A stretch of 32,397 nt of DNA from Nonomuraea zeae (GTDB taxonomy: Bacteria > Actinomycetota > Actinomycetes > Streptosporangiales > Streptosporangiaceae), in contig NZ_VCKX01000132.1 of NCBI RefSeq assembly GCF_005889725.1, positions 1 through 32,397 on the forward strand. Reading direction: 5' to 3'. The notes beneath the pieces are model-generated. The model was given only the letters and a program-made list of their open reading frames with translations. It ran no database searches and was not told the DNA's origin. The position numbers and the translations under genes are program-made. Within the stretch, counting starts at the first letter, position 1. The number at the start of each line of letters is the position of its first letter. Below, piece after piece: positions 1 to 6,764 of the stretch.

Positions 1-52
1 GGCCACCCTCGCGCCGCCCGGCCCGGCCGCACGCCTGCCCGCCGCACCCCGC

Positions 53-122
53 GCCGATCAGGAACGGAGCCGCCCTGCCTGCCTCACTCCACGCCGATCA
101 GGAGCGGGTAGCCGCCCTGCTC
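53..122. repeat. imperfect direct repeat of a gene 3' end
   Basis: The segment starting GCCGATCAGGA at 53 recurs at 93, followed in both copies by GCCGCCCTGC. The right copy encodes the last residues of the DAK2 protein and its stop codon; the left copy is just downstream of the stop. The offset is 40-42 bp. This looks like a short tandem duplication that has since diverged. No gene is supported in positions 1-83. Confidence 0.5.
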
Positions 123-1628
123 GCCGTCGTACACGACCAGGTCCACGTCCGGGCGCGTCCGTTTCAGGTGCTCCTCGACCTGGCCGGCCAGCCCCGGCGG
201 CGCCTCCGCGCCCGTGACCAGGGTCACCAGCTCGCCGCCGCCCGCCACCATCCGGTCCACGACCGTCGCCGCCACGCTCCCGAGCGAGTCGCCGATCACC
301 GCGACGTCCCCGTCGATCAGCCCCAGCACGTCACCACGACGGCACACCCCCGCGCTCGTGACCGCCTCCTGGCCGGCCACCGCCAGATGCCCGCACCGCG
401 TGTGGCCCGCCGCGTCGGTCATCGCCACCACGTCGTCGTCGAAGCGGCGCAGCGGATCGTGCACGGCCAGCGCGGCCAGCCCCTGCACGGTCGCCTTCGT
501 GGGCAGCACGCTGACCGCGACCCCGTCCTCGCGGGCGATCTCCGCCGCCGCGGCGGCCACCGCTCTGACGCCGTCGTCGTTCGGCAGGACCGCGACCTCG
601 CTGCCCGCCTCCCTGATCGCCGCGAGCAGGGCGGGGATCGTGGGCCTGGTGCCGGGTGCGCGCCGCACCACGACCGCGCCGCACTCCTCGAACAGCGCCG
701 CGATCCCGTCCCCGGCGGCGACCGCCACGACGCCCCTGCCCTCGCTGCCGCGATGTGTCCGTTCCGCCAGGTACGTGATCCTGATCCGGTGGGGACGGCC
801 CGCCCGCAGCCCGGCCTCCACGGCGGGGCCCGCTTCGGGCACGTGGACGTGCACGTTCCACAGCCCCTCGCCGCCGATCACGACGAGCGAGTCGCCCATG
901 GCGTCGAGCTCCGCGCGCAGCCCGGCCACCGCGCCCTCGTCGGCGTCCAGCAGGTACATGACCTCGTAGCCGGCCCCGACCTCGGTCATCGGCGAGACGC
1001 GCGAGGTCGGGGCGGGCACCTCGTAGTGGTCGGTGTAGGAGTCGGTGATCACGGAGGCCAGGGTTTCGAGCACGATCGCCGCCCCCGCGCCGCCCGCGTC
1101 CACCACGCCGCTGCGGGCCAGCACCTCAAGCTGGTCCGGCGTACGCCGCAGCGCCGCCCGCGCCTCCCCCGCCGCCTGCCGCGCCACCTCGTTCAGATCG
1201 CCTTCAACGTCCTGTACGGCCCTGGCGGCCGACTCCAGCACGCTCAGCACCGTGCCCTCCACCGGCCTGGCCACGGCCTCCCTGGCCAGCATGGCCGCCC
1301 TGAGCAGCCCCGCCCGCAGGTCCGAGCCGTCCTTCAGCACCTCGGCCATGCCGCGCAGCGCCTGGCTGACGATCACCCCCGAGTTTCCGCGCGCCCCCAT
1401 CAGGGCGCCGTACGAGAGCGTCTGCCACACCATGGCCGCGTCCACGTCCTCCGGCAGCGCCTCGACGGCCTCGGCGGCGGACAGCATGGTCAGGTGCAGG
1501 TTGGTGCCGGTGTCGCCGTCTGCCACGGGAAACACGTTGATCGCGTCGATCTCCGTCCTGGCCTGACCGAGCGCGTCGGCGGCCAGGCGGGCCCAGCGGC
1601 GGACGGCGGGTGGGTCGAGGATCCTCAT
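84..1628 (-). CDS. DAK2-domain fatty acid kinase-like protein (FakA/YloV family)
   Basis: 514 aa. The N-terminal DAK2 (DhaL-like) domain carries the nucleotide and Mg binding motif NVFPVADGDTGTN (residues 31-43) and GARGNSG (78-84). The C-terminal half has the FakA-type region, with PNDDGV and a terminus ending in YPLLIGVE, typical of YloV/FakA proteins. In Firmicutes FakA phosphorylates fatty acids held by FakB proteins. No fakB lies nearby, so the substrate is inferred. The ATG at 1628 has a GGGGAGG/GGAG Shine-Dalgarno (SD) element upstream. It diverges from rpmB; in related actinomycetes this gene sits between rpmB and recG, and recG would lie just left of the window. The last codons have an imperfect copy about 40 bp downstream (see the repeat entry). 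Confidence 0.9.
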   Translation of the reverse strand: MRILDPPAVRRWARLAADALGQARTEIDAINVFPVADGDTGTNLHLTMLSAAEAVEALPEDVDAAMVWQTLSYGALMGARGNSGVIVSQALRGMAEVLKDGSDLRAGLLRAAMLAREAVARPVEGTVLSVLESAARAVQDVEGDLNEVARQAAGEARAALRRTPDQLEVLARSGVVDAGGAGAAIVLETLASVITDSYTDHYEVPAPTSRVSPMTEVGAGYEVMYLLDADEGAVAGLRAELDAMGDSLVVIGGEGLWNVHVHVPEAGPAVEAGLRAGRPHRIRITYLAERTHRGSEGRGVVAVAAGDGIAALFEECGAVVVRRAPGTRPTIPALLAAIREAGSEVAVLPNDDGVRAVAAAAAEIAREDGVAVSVLPTKATVQGLAALAVHDPLRRFDDDVVAMTDAAGHTRCGHLAVAGQEAVTSAGVCRRGDVLGLIDGDVAVIGDSLGSVAATVVDRMVAGGGELVTLVTGAEAPPGLAGQVEEHLKRTRPDVDLVVYDGEQGGYPLLIGVE

Positions 1629-1828
1629 CTACGCGCTCCGACCTCCCCGAGTGCGCTACGGTTGTTGGTGGAGGATATCGCCGCGCGGGGCCCCGTCCAG
1701 CGCTCCCGGTTCGCGCCCATCGGTGTGGATCGGATATTCTCGTCTGGCTGGCCGGTTGTCCCGGCATGCCCTCCGCCCGGAAAGCATCAGCGGACAGGGC
1801 TATATCGACTGTTTTAAGGAGCGATACC

Positions 1829-2014
1829 GTGGCTTCCGTCTGCGATGTCTGCCGCAAGGGGCCGACTTTCGGCAACAACGTGTCCCACTCTCACCGCCGG
1901 ACCCGCCGTCGTTGGAACCCCAACATCCAGACGGTTCGCGCGGTCATCGGCGGCACGCCGAAGAAGCTGAACGTCTGCACCTCGTGCATCAAGGCGGGCA
2001 AGGTCACCCGCTAG
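1829..2014 (+). CDS. rpmB: 50S ribosomal protein L28 (zinc-ribbon form)
   Basis: 61 aa, the usual length for bL28. It starts at a GTG preceded by AAGGAG (1816-1821), 7 nt away. The sequence reads ASVCDVCRKGPTFGNNVSHS at the start and has the WNPNIQ segment. Cysteines 5, 8, 50 and 53 form two CxxC pairs, so this is the zinc-binding paralogue. Actinomycetes often carry a second, cysteine-free copy that is Zur-regulated; that copy is not in this window. L28 is a large-subunit protein. A TATATC at 1801-1806 could be the -10 box, but no good -35 accompanies it. A hairpin terminator follows directly. Confidence 0.97.
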   Translation: MASVCDVCRKGPTFGNNVSHSHRRTRRRWNPNIQTVRAVIGGTPKKLNVCTSCIKAGKVTR

Positions 2015-2027
2015 TTCTGACTTCCGC

Positions 2028-2063
2028 GAACGCCCGCCACTCCTGCTGGAGCGGCGGGCGTTC
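2028..2063 (+). terminator. rpmB terminator hairpin
   Basis: GAACGCCCGCC (2028-2038) pairs perfectly with GGCGGGCGTTC (2053-2063), an 11-bp stem that begins 13 nt after the rpmB stop. CTCC/GGAG inside the loop can extend it. There is no T-tract, which is common in high-GC actinomycetes. Confidence 0.8.
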
Positions 2064-2180
2064 GTCATGTCCGGGCCCGCTCGGCGGCGGGCGTTCCGGC
2101 ATACCCCGGGGGCCCGCACGATGGCGGGCGTTTCGGCATGCCCGCGGCCCGCATGATGGCGGGTGTTCGGCGTGCCGGGT
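2053..2180. repeat. degenerate tandem repeat built on a terminator arm
   Basis: The arm GGCGGGCGTTC recurs at 2053, 2086, 2123 and 2158 (the last two with one change), giving a period of 33-37 bp. Each unit continues with a GGCAT-CCC-GGGCCCGC type segment. GCCCGC-ACGATG-GCGGGC (2112-2129) and GCCCGC-ATGATG-GCGGGT (2147-2164) are hairpins formed across unit borders. The array fills the space between convergent rpmB and thiD, so it probably acts as a bidirectional terminator. Confidence 0.7.
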
Positions 2181-2974
2181 CAGCGCCAGCGCCAGGCGTG
2201 GTCCACCGGGCCGATGCCGGCGCCCAGGGGGAAGCCGCGGGCGATCGCCCCCGTCACGTACTCCTTGGCCTTGCCCACCGCCTCGGGGACGTCGTCGCCC
2301 AGCGCCAGGCGGGAGGCGATCGCCGAGGCCAGCGTGCAGCCCGTGCCGTGGGTGTGGCGGTTGTCGAGGCGCTCCGCGGCGAAGCGGTATTCGTTCGTGC
2401 CGTCCGTGAGCAGGTCGACCGGGGCGCCGGGCAGGTGACCGCCCTTGATCAGCGCCCAGGCGGGCCCCAGCTCCAGCACGGCCTCCGCCGCGCCCCGCAG
2501 CCCGCTCTCGTCCTCCACCTTGACGGAGGTGAGCTGCTCCACCTCCCACAGGTTCGGGGTCACCACGGTGGCCAAGGGCAGCAGCCGCGTCCGCATCGTC
2601 TCCACGGCCTCGGGCGCGAGCAGCGCGTCCCCGTGCTTCGACACCCCGACGGGATCCACCACCACGGGAGCGTCGTAGGAGGCGAGCGCGTCGGCCACGG
2701 TCTCCACCAGCACCGGCGAGGCGAGCATGCCGGTCTTCACCGCCCGCGCGCCGATGTCGCCGAGCACCGCGTCGAGCTGGGCGCGCACGGCCTCGGGCGG
2801 CAGCTCCCAGTAGCCCTGGACGCCGAGCGAGTTCTGGGCCGTCACCGCGGCGATGACGCTCATGCCGTGGACGCCCAGGGCCATCATGGTCTTCAGATCA
2901 GCCTGAATGCCCGCGCCGCCGCCAGAGTCGGAGCCGGCGACGGTCAGCACGCAAGGAGGGGTCAAAGCCGTCAT
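2180..2974 (-). CDS. thiD: Hydroxymethylpyrimidine/phosphomethylpyrimidine kinase
   Basis: 264 aa, normal for ThiD. It phosphorylates HMP and HMP-P in thiamine pyrophosphate synthesis in the cytoplasm. The ribokinase-fold motif AGSDSGGGAGIQADLKT is at 13-29, and the anion-hole motif GTGC at 210-213 holds the catalytic Cys213. An alternative ATG at 2983 would add three residues. Neither start has a strong SD, though GGATGG precedes 2974. The gene begins 8-17 bp after the stop of the membrane protein upstream, so they are probably cotranscribed. I found no TPP riboswitch before it; thiL, two genes upstream on the same strand, completes the pathway. Confidence 0.95.
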   Translation of the reverse strand: MTALTPPCVLTVAGSDSGGGAGIQADLKTMMALGVHGMSVIAAVTAQNSLGVQGYWELPPEAVRAQLDAVLGDIGARAVKTGMLASPVLVETVADALASYDAPVVVDPVGVSKHGDALLAPEAVETMRTRLLPLATVVTPNLWEVEQLTSVKVEDESGLRGAAEAVLELGPAWALIKGGHLPGAPVDLLTDGTNEYRFAAERLDNRHTHGTGCTLASAIASRLALGDDVPEAVGKAKEYVTGAIARGFPLGAGIGPVDHAWRWR

Positions 2975-2991
2975 ATCCCCCATCCAACCAC

Positions 2992-4935
2992 TCAGCTGAT
3001 GGCGCACTCCCCACTGACCATGCCGCAGTTCTCGGCCTTGGAGCCCCGGCCCGTGGCGGTGAAGGTGACGTCGACCGACTCTCCGGCCGCCAGGGTCTCC
3101 ACGTCCAGGATCAGCAGGTCGCCGTCCTGCGTCCATTCGGCGCCGCTCACGTTCATGACCCGGCCGTCCACGGGCAGCGAGACCGTGGGGCTCTGGAGCG
3201 TCACCCGGGAGGTGTTCGAGAGCTGCACGGTGGCCGCGTAGGTGGCCACGCGCTGCTTGATGGCCTGGCGGACGCTCACCGACTGGCCGCCGGCGTTGCC
3301 CGTCCCGGACTCGGTGGTCGCCGTGCTGGTGGGGGCCGCGGTGATGGTCGGTGCGACGCCGGTGTCGTCGTCGTCGAGCGTCGACGCCTCCTGGGTCGGG
3401 GTCTCCGACACGCTCTCCTCGGCGGGCGGCGGGGCGGTCGGCTCCTTGGTGGGCTTGGCCGACTGCTTCACCCTCGTCTTGGTGGGCGTGGGGGTGGGCG
3501 TCGCGCTGCGGCGGGGCGTGCGGGCCGCGTACGTGGTGGTCGGCGTCGGCGTCGGAGCCGCGTCGGCGTCCTCGGCCTCCTCCGACGGCTCCTCTTCCGG
3601 CTCGTCCTCGGGCTGGGCCGCCGACGGGTCGGAGACCTCGGTGCTCGGCTGGGCGGTCGCCTGTACGGCGGCGCAGCTCGTACCCGTGCACTCGGCCGGG
3701 TCGCCGGAGGAGCTCATGAACTTGACGCCCGCCACGGTGCCGCCGAGCACGACGGCGACGGCGGCGACGGACAGCAGCGCCACGCGGCCCTTGCCGGCGC
3801 CCGCGGGGGCGGCGGCGAGCAGCTCGTCGTCGTTCCTCGCCGACTTGCGGCGGCCCCGGCGGCCCTTGGGCTCGTCCGGCTCGTCGATGCCGGAGTCGGT
3901 GGACCAGCCGGAGTCGAGGAAACCGGTCTCGGCGCTCGCCCAGGCGGGGGTGTGGACCGCCGTCGGCTCGCCGGCGACCTTGACGTCACCCGGCTCCGGC
4001 GGGCCGCCGTACACGGGGTTGGGGCCCGAGGGGACGTCGAATCTGGCGGTACGGTCGGCCGGCCCGTCGAAAGGAGCGCCAGGCCCGTCAGAGGGCCCGT
4101 CGAACGGCCCGTCGAATGGCCCTGCACGGTCGGGACGGCCGTCGAAGGCCGGACGGTCGGGCTGGCCGTCGAAGGGTCCCGGCTGTCCGTCGAAGGCTCC
4201 CGGATGACCGGGCCGGCCGTCGAAGGCTCCCGGGCGGCCGGGCTGGCCGTCGAAGGGCTGCGGGCCGCCAGGGGGACCGTTGAAAGGCCCTTGATGGACG
4301 GGCTGGCCGTCGAAGGGCGCGGAGTGTCCTGGCTGGTCGTCGAAGGGCGCGCGAGGGCCGGGCCGGCCGTCGAAAGGCGGCTGAGGGCCGGGTTGAGCGG
4401 CGAAGGGTCCCGAGTTGTCCGCCTGGCCGTCGAAGAACGGCGAGCGCTCGGCCGTTTCGCCGAAAGACCCCGGGCCTCCGGCCGGCCGGCCGCCGAAAGA
4501 GCCCGGCTGTCCGGGCCCCGCCGGGCCCGCCGCGTCGAAGAGGCCACGTGGCGCACCGGGGTTCGGCTGGCCGGGAGGCTGGTCCCACTCGGGAGGGCGG
4601 ACGAAGGCGCCCGTCGTCTCGAACGGCCCGGCCTCCTCCCCCATGCGGTTCTGCGGGAAGGCACCAGGGCCGGCGTCACCGGGCGGTGGAAATCCGGAGG
4701 CGGCGTCGTTGGGGAGCGCGAACGCGCCGGTGGTCTCGTACGGCTCCGACTGCGGCCCGCGCGGCGGCGGCCCGTCTCCTCGCCGGGGCATGGGAGCCCA
4801 CTGGCCCGTCACCTCAGGCTGGTCCGGCAGCGAAGGCCAGCCGGGCGCATCGGCCTGCTCGTCAGGACCCCAAAAAGCGCTGCTGTCCCCCCGTTCATCC
4901 CCGTCGTCGGATCCACCTGGTCCGTGGCGGCCCAT
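2992..4935 (-). CDS. Single-pass envelope protein with decapeptide repeats and CBM2-like tail
   Basis: 647 aa, not a named family. Residues 1-375 are Pro/Gly-rich and presumably cytoplasmic. They hold an ETTGAF motif twice (about 67-72 and 106-111), with a related VTGQW at 42-46, then a run of ten-residue repeats of the form xPGxxxPFDG (about 161-300). A basic stretch and a transmembrane segment follow (GRVALLSVAAVAVVLGGTVAG, 383-403). Outside is a long Glu/Pro/Thr linker (425-550). The C-terminal domain (552-647) resembles family 2 carbohydrate-binding modules: it has an NTS-type strand, W601 in a GAEW turn, LAAGESVDVTFTATGRGS, and an ending with C637 and C644. The ATG at 4935 has an AAAGGG SD. 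Cell-wall or polysaccharide binding is inferred. Confidence 0.8.
   Translation of the reverse strand: MGRHGPGGSDDGDERGDSSAFWGPDEQADAPGWPSLPDQPEVTGQWAPMPRRGDGPPPRGPQSEPYETTGAFALPNDAASGFPPPGDAGPGAFPQNRMGEEAGPFETTGAFVRPPEWDQPPGQPNPGAPRGLFDAAGPAGPGQPGSFGGRPAGGPGSFGETAERSPFFDGQADNSGPFAAQPGPQPPFDGRPGPRAPFDDQPGHSAPFDGQPVHQGPFNGPPGGPQPFDGQPGRPGAFDGRPGHPGAFDGQPGPFDGQPDRPAFDGRPDRAGPFDGPFDGPSDGPGAPFDGPADRTARFDVPSGPNPVYGGPPEPGDVKVAGEPTAVHTPAWASAETGFLDSGWSTDSGIDEPDEPKGRRGRRKSARNDDELLAAAPAGAGKGRVALLSVAAVAVVLGGTVAGVKFMSSSGDPAECTGTSCAAVQATAQPSTEVSDPSAAQPEDEPEEEPSEEAEDADAAPTPTPTTTYAARTPRRSATPTPTPTKTRVKQSAKPTKEPTAPPPAEESVSETPTQEASTLDDDDTGVAPTITAAPTSTATTESGTGNAGGQSVSVRQAIKQRVATYAATVQLSNTSRVTLQSPTVSLPVDGRVMNVSGAEWTQDGDLLILDVETLAAGESVDVTFTATGRGSKAENCGMVSGECAIS
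4036..4440 (-). repeat. 30-bp coding minisatellite (decapeptide repeats)
   Basis: Within the envelope protein, units such as QPGHSAPFDG, QPGRPGAFDG and RPGHPGAFDG follow one another in exact ten-residue register for most of residues 161-250. Shorter 4-, 7- and 9-residue units follow to about residue 300. This gives about 13 copies. At the DNA level the core is GGCCGTCGAAGG on the plus strand. The uneven unit lengths at one end suggest copy-number change by slippage or unequal exchange. Confidence 0.85.
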
Positions 4936-4971
4936 GGCTGCCCTTTCTCGCGGTTACAGTGGCCGCCAATC

Positions 4972-5001
4972 TTCATAACACCTTCGCTACACCCTTGTCA
5001 C
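4972..5001 (-). promoter_or_regulatory. Candidate promoter of the envelope protein/thiD operon
   Basis: On the minus strand, GTGACA (-35, 4996-5001) is followed after 18 bp by TATGAA (-10, 4972-4977). The start codon at 4935 would have a leader of about 30 nt. The interval 4950-5060 is visibly richer in A/T than the flanking genes, as expected for a promoter region. Confidence 0.5.
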
Positions 5002-5060
5002 AGCAATCCCCGTAGTCACACCACAAATCCGGAAAATATAACTCAAATCGGGACAACTCA

Positions 5061-6008
5061 TCACCGAAAGTGATCCCATCCGGGTTGTCCAATCTCACGG
5101 CCATAAACCAGGACGCCGTCACCCTCGACCACCCGGCCCACGACCTGCCACGTCGCCGGCAGCCGTACATTCGCGGGGAACACCGCCGCGAGCGCGTGAT
5201 CCTCGCCCCCGGTGAGCACCCACTCCAGCGGGTCGGTTCCCAGCTCCTTGGCCGCCGCCGCCACGGGCTCCCCCACGGTGAACGCCTGCGGGTCCACCTC
5301 GACGCGTACGCCGCTCGCCGCCGCGATGTGGCCGAGGTCCTGCAGCAGGCCGTCGCTGACGTCCAGCATCGCGCTCGCGCCCAGCTCGGCCGCCTGCGGG
5401 CCCATCGCGTACGGAGGACACGGCCGGCGATGCCCGGCCACGGCCTCCTGGAGCGCGGGAGAATCCTGCGGCGCGCCCGCCTCCAGCAGCGCCCAGCCGG
5501 CGGCGGCGTATCCTAGCCGCCCCGACACCGCCACCACCTGGCCGGGCCTGGCGCCCGAACGCGTCACGGGATCCCGCCCGGCGAGATCGCCCAGCGCGGT
5601 CACGCCGAGCACGACCAGGTCACAGCGGGTCACGTCACCACCCGCCACGCTCGCCCCGACCGTCGCGCACTCGTCCCCGAACCCGTCGGTCAGGGCGTCG
5701 AGCCACTCCAGGGGCAGATCCGCGGGGATCCCCAGCCCGACCACGATGGCCGTCGGCACGGCCCCCATGGCGGCGACGTCCGCGAGGTTCTGGGCGGCGG
5801 CCTTGCGGCCCACGTCATAGCCGCTGGACCAATCGCGGCGGAAGTGCCTACCCTCCAGCAGCAAGTCCGTTGAGACCACGACACGCCCGTCCGGCACGCC
5901 GACCATGGCGGCGTCATCCCCCGGACCGAGCATTACCGCCGCGCCTTGGGGCAGACGTCCGGTAATACGATTTACCACTCCGAACTCGCCGAGATCTCCG
6001 ACTGTGAT
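5061..6008 (-). CDS. thiL: Thiamine-monophosphate kinase, probable ATC start
   Basis: 315 aa from the proposed start. ThiL phosphorylates thiamine monophosphate to thiamine pyrophosphate. Family motifs are present in order: GPGDDAA, STDLLLEGRHF, DVGRKAAAQNLADVAAMGA, GGDVTRCD, DVSDGLLQDL and TGGEDHAL. The frame is open up to a TTG at 6059 and has a GTG at 6029, but a promoter-like pair (TTGGAT 6054-6059, TACCCT 6030-6035) covers both. AGGAGG (6015-6020) is followed after 6 nt by ATC ACA GTC (6008-6000), exactly where ThiL homologues start with M-T-V-G-(D/E)-L-G-E-F. Initiation at ATC is therefore the best reading; GTG at 6029 is the conventional alternative. The gene faces away from the Lrp-like gene. 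Confidence 0.9.
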   Translation of the reverse strand: MTVGDLGEFGVVNRITGRLPQGAAVMLGPGDDAAMVGVPDGRVVVSTDLLLEGRHFRRDWSSGYDVGRKAAAQNLADVAAMGAVPTAIVVGLGIPADLPLEWLDALTDGFGDECATVGASVAGGDVTRCDLVVLGVTALGDLAGRDPVTRSGARPGQVVAVSGRLGYAAAGWALLEAGAPQDSPALQEAVAGHRRPCPPYAMGPQAAELGASAMLDVSDGLLQDLGHIAAASGVRVEVDPQAFTVGEPVAAAAKELGTDPLEWVLTGGEDHALAAVFPANVRLPATWQVVGRVVEGDGVLVYGREIGQPGWDHFR

Positions 6009-6029
6009 GACGCACCTCCTGACGCACAC

Positions 6030-6059
6030 AGGGTACGGTGGCCCTTCGGCGTGATCCAA
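6030..6059 (-). promoter_or_regulatory. Candidate thiL promoter
   Basis: Minus strand: -35 TTGGAT (6054-6059), 18-bp spacer, -10 TACCCT (6030-6035). Transcription would begin near 6023, just ahead of the SD AGGAGG at 6015-6020. The only upstream in-frame initiators (TTG 6059, GTG 6029) fall in or directly against these boxes. Confidence 0.55.
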
Positions 6060-6076
6060 TCGCCCGGGAGGACGTA

Positions 6077-6310
6077 ATGGTGCAGGCCTACATCCTTATT
6101 CAGACCGAGGTCGGCAAGGCCGCTGCCGTGGCGCGCGAGATTTCCGGGATTCCCGGGGTCACTCAGGCGGAAGACGTGACGGGGCCTTACGACGTGATCG
6201 TGCGCGCGGAGGCCAACAACGTGGATGAGCTGGGCAAGCTCGTCGTCGCGCAGATTCAGGCGGTCGATGGGATCACGCGTACGCTTACGTGTCCCATCGT
6301 CCACATTTGA
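6077..6310 (+). CDS. Stand-alone Lrp/AsnC effector (RAM) domain protein
   Basis: 77 aa with no DNA-binding domain; the whole protein is the ACT-like alpha/beta RAM domain found at the C-terminus of Lrp/AsnC regulators. The typical core is VTGPYDVIVRAEANNVDELGKLV. Such proteins usually form dimers or higher oligomers and bind amino acids or related ligands. Their partners are often unknown. ATG 6077 was chosen because GGGAGG (6066-6071) lies 5 nt before it; the frame extends further upstream without support. The lipoprotein gene follows 13 bp downstream, so the two are probably cotranscribed. Confidence 0.93.
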   Translation: MVQAYILIQTEVGKAAAVAREISGIPGVTQAEDVTGPYDVIVRAEANNVDELGKLVVAQIQAVDGITRTLTCPIVHI

Positions 6311-6323
6311 AGGTAGTCGCCGC

Positions 6324-6755
6324 ATGCGTGCCGCCGCCGTCCTGCTCGTTCTCCTGGCACTCGCCGGTTGTGGCGGCACCGTGCAGGTCGATCCGCCCGA
6401 GCCGCAGGGCGACGCGGTGGCCGCCTGCGACAAGCTGGCCACCGTGCTGCCCGGTACGCTCGACGGCGAGCAGCGCGGCGGCTCCACGCCGGAGTCCCCG
6501 TACGTCGCCGTCTGGGGCCCCGGGACCATCGCGCTGCGCTGCGGCGTGCCCCGGCCGGTCCGGATGGCGCCCACCGACCAGCTCCAGGAGATCGGCGGCG
6601 TGGGCTGGTTCGCCGATCCGGACAAGCCCGCGCTGTTCACCGCTGTGACGGACACCGCTTACGTGGAGGTCACGATCGGCGGCGAGCACGTGGCCGCCGA
6701 GGTGCTCGCGGACCTGTCGAAGCCGGTCGGCCAGATCGCCGCGCCGCCCCGCTGA
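6324..6755 (+). CDS. DUF3515-type lipoprotein
   Basis: 143 aa. The N-terminus MRAAAVLLVLLALAGC is a lipoprotein signal with lipobox LAGC and acylated Cys16, so the mature protein should be anchored outside the membrane. The rest (ACDKLATVLPG, ALRCGVPRP, WFADPDKP, YVEVTIGGEHVAAEVLADLS) matches the DUF3515 family, which sits beside thiL and ddl in many actinomycetes, including M. tuberculosis. Function is not established. Cys35 and Cys73 may form a disulfide. The SD GAAGGTAG lies just upstream. The stop is only 9 bp from the stop of convergent ddl, and there is no hairpin between them. Confidence 0.85.
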   Translation: MRAAAVLLVLLALAGCGGTVQVDPPEPQGDAVAACDKLATVLPGTLDGEQRGGSTPESPYVAVWGPGTIALRCGVPRPVRMAPTDQLQEIGGVGWFADPDKPALFTAVTDTAYVEVTIGGEHVAAEVLADLSKPVGQIAAPPR

Positions 6756-6764
6756 GGCTCCCGG

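Noticed and set aside
1..83. Part of recG expected left of the DAK2 gene
   Set aside because: No RecG-like residues can be read in any frame in this short stretch.
168..1817. Long open frame on the plus strand across the DAK2 gene
   Set aside because: It is the antisense of a well-supported gene; high GC makes stop codons rare in this register. The peptide is Arg/His/Pro-rich with no domain.
3952..5073. Plus-strand frame of 373 codons through the decapeptide repeat region
   Set aside because: Its repeats are the mirror of the decapeptide array on the minus strand. The minus frame has a membrane helix, a CBM2-like domain, an SD and a promoter; this one has none.
2975..6059. TPP riboswitch near thiD or thiL
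   Set aside because: No thi-box-like CUGAGA/ACCUGA core was found before either gene, and thiD lies only 8-17 bp after its neighbour.
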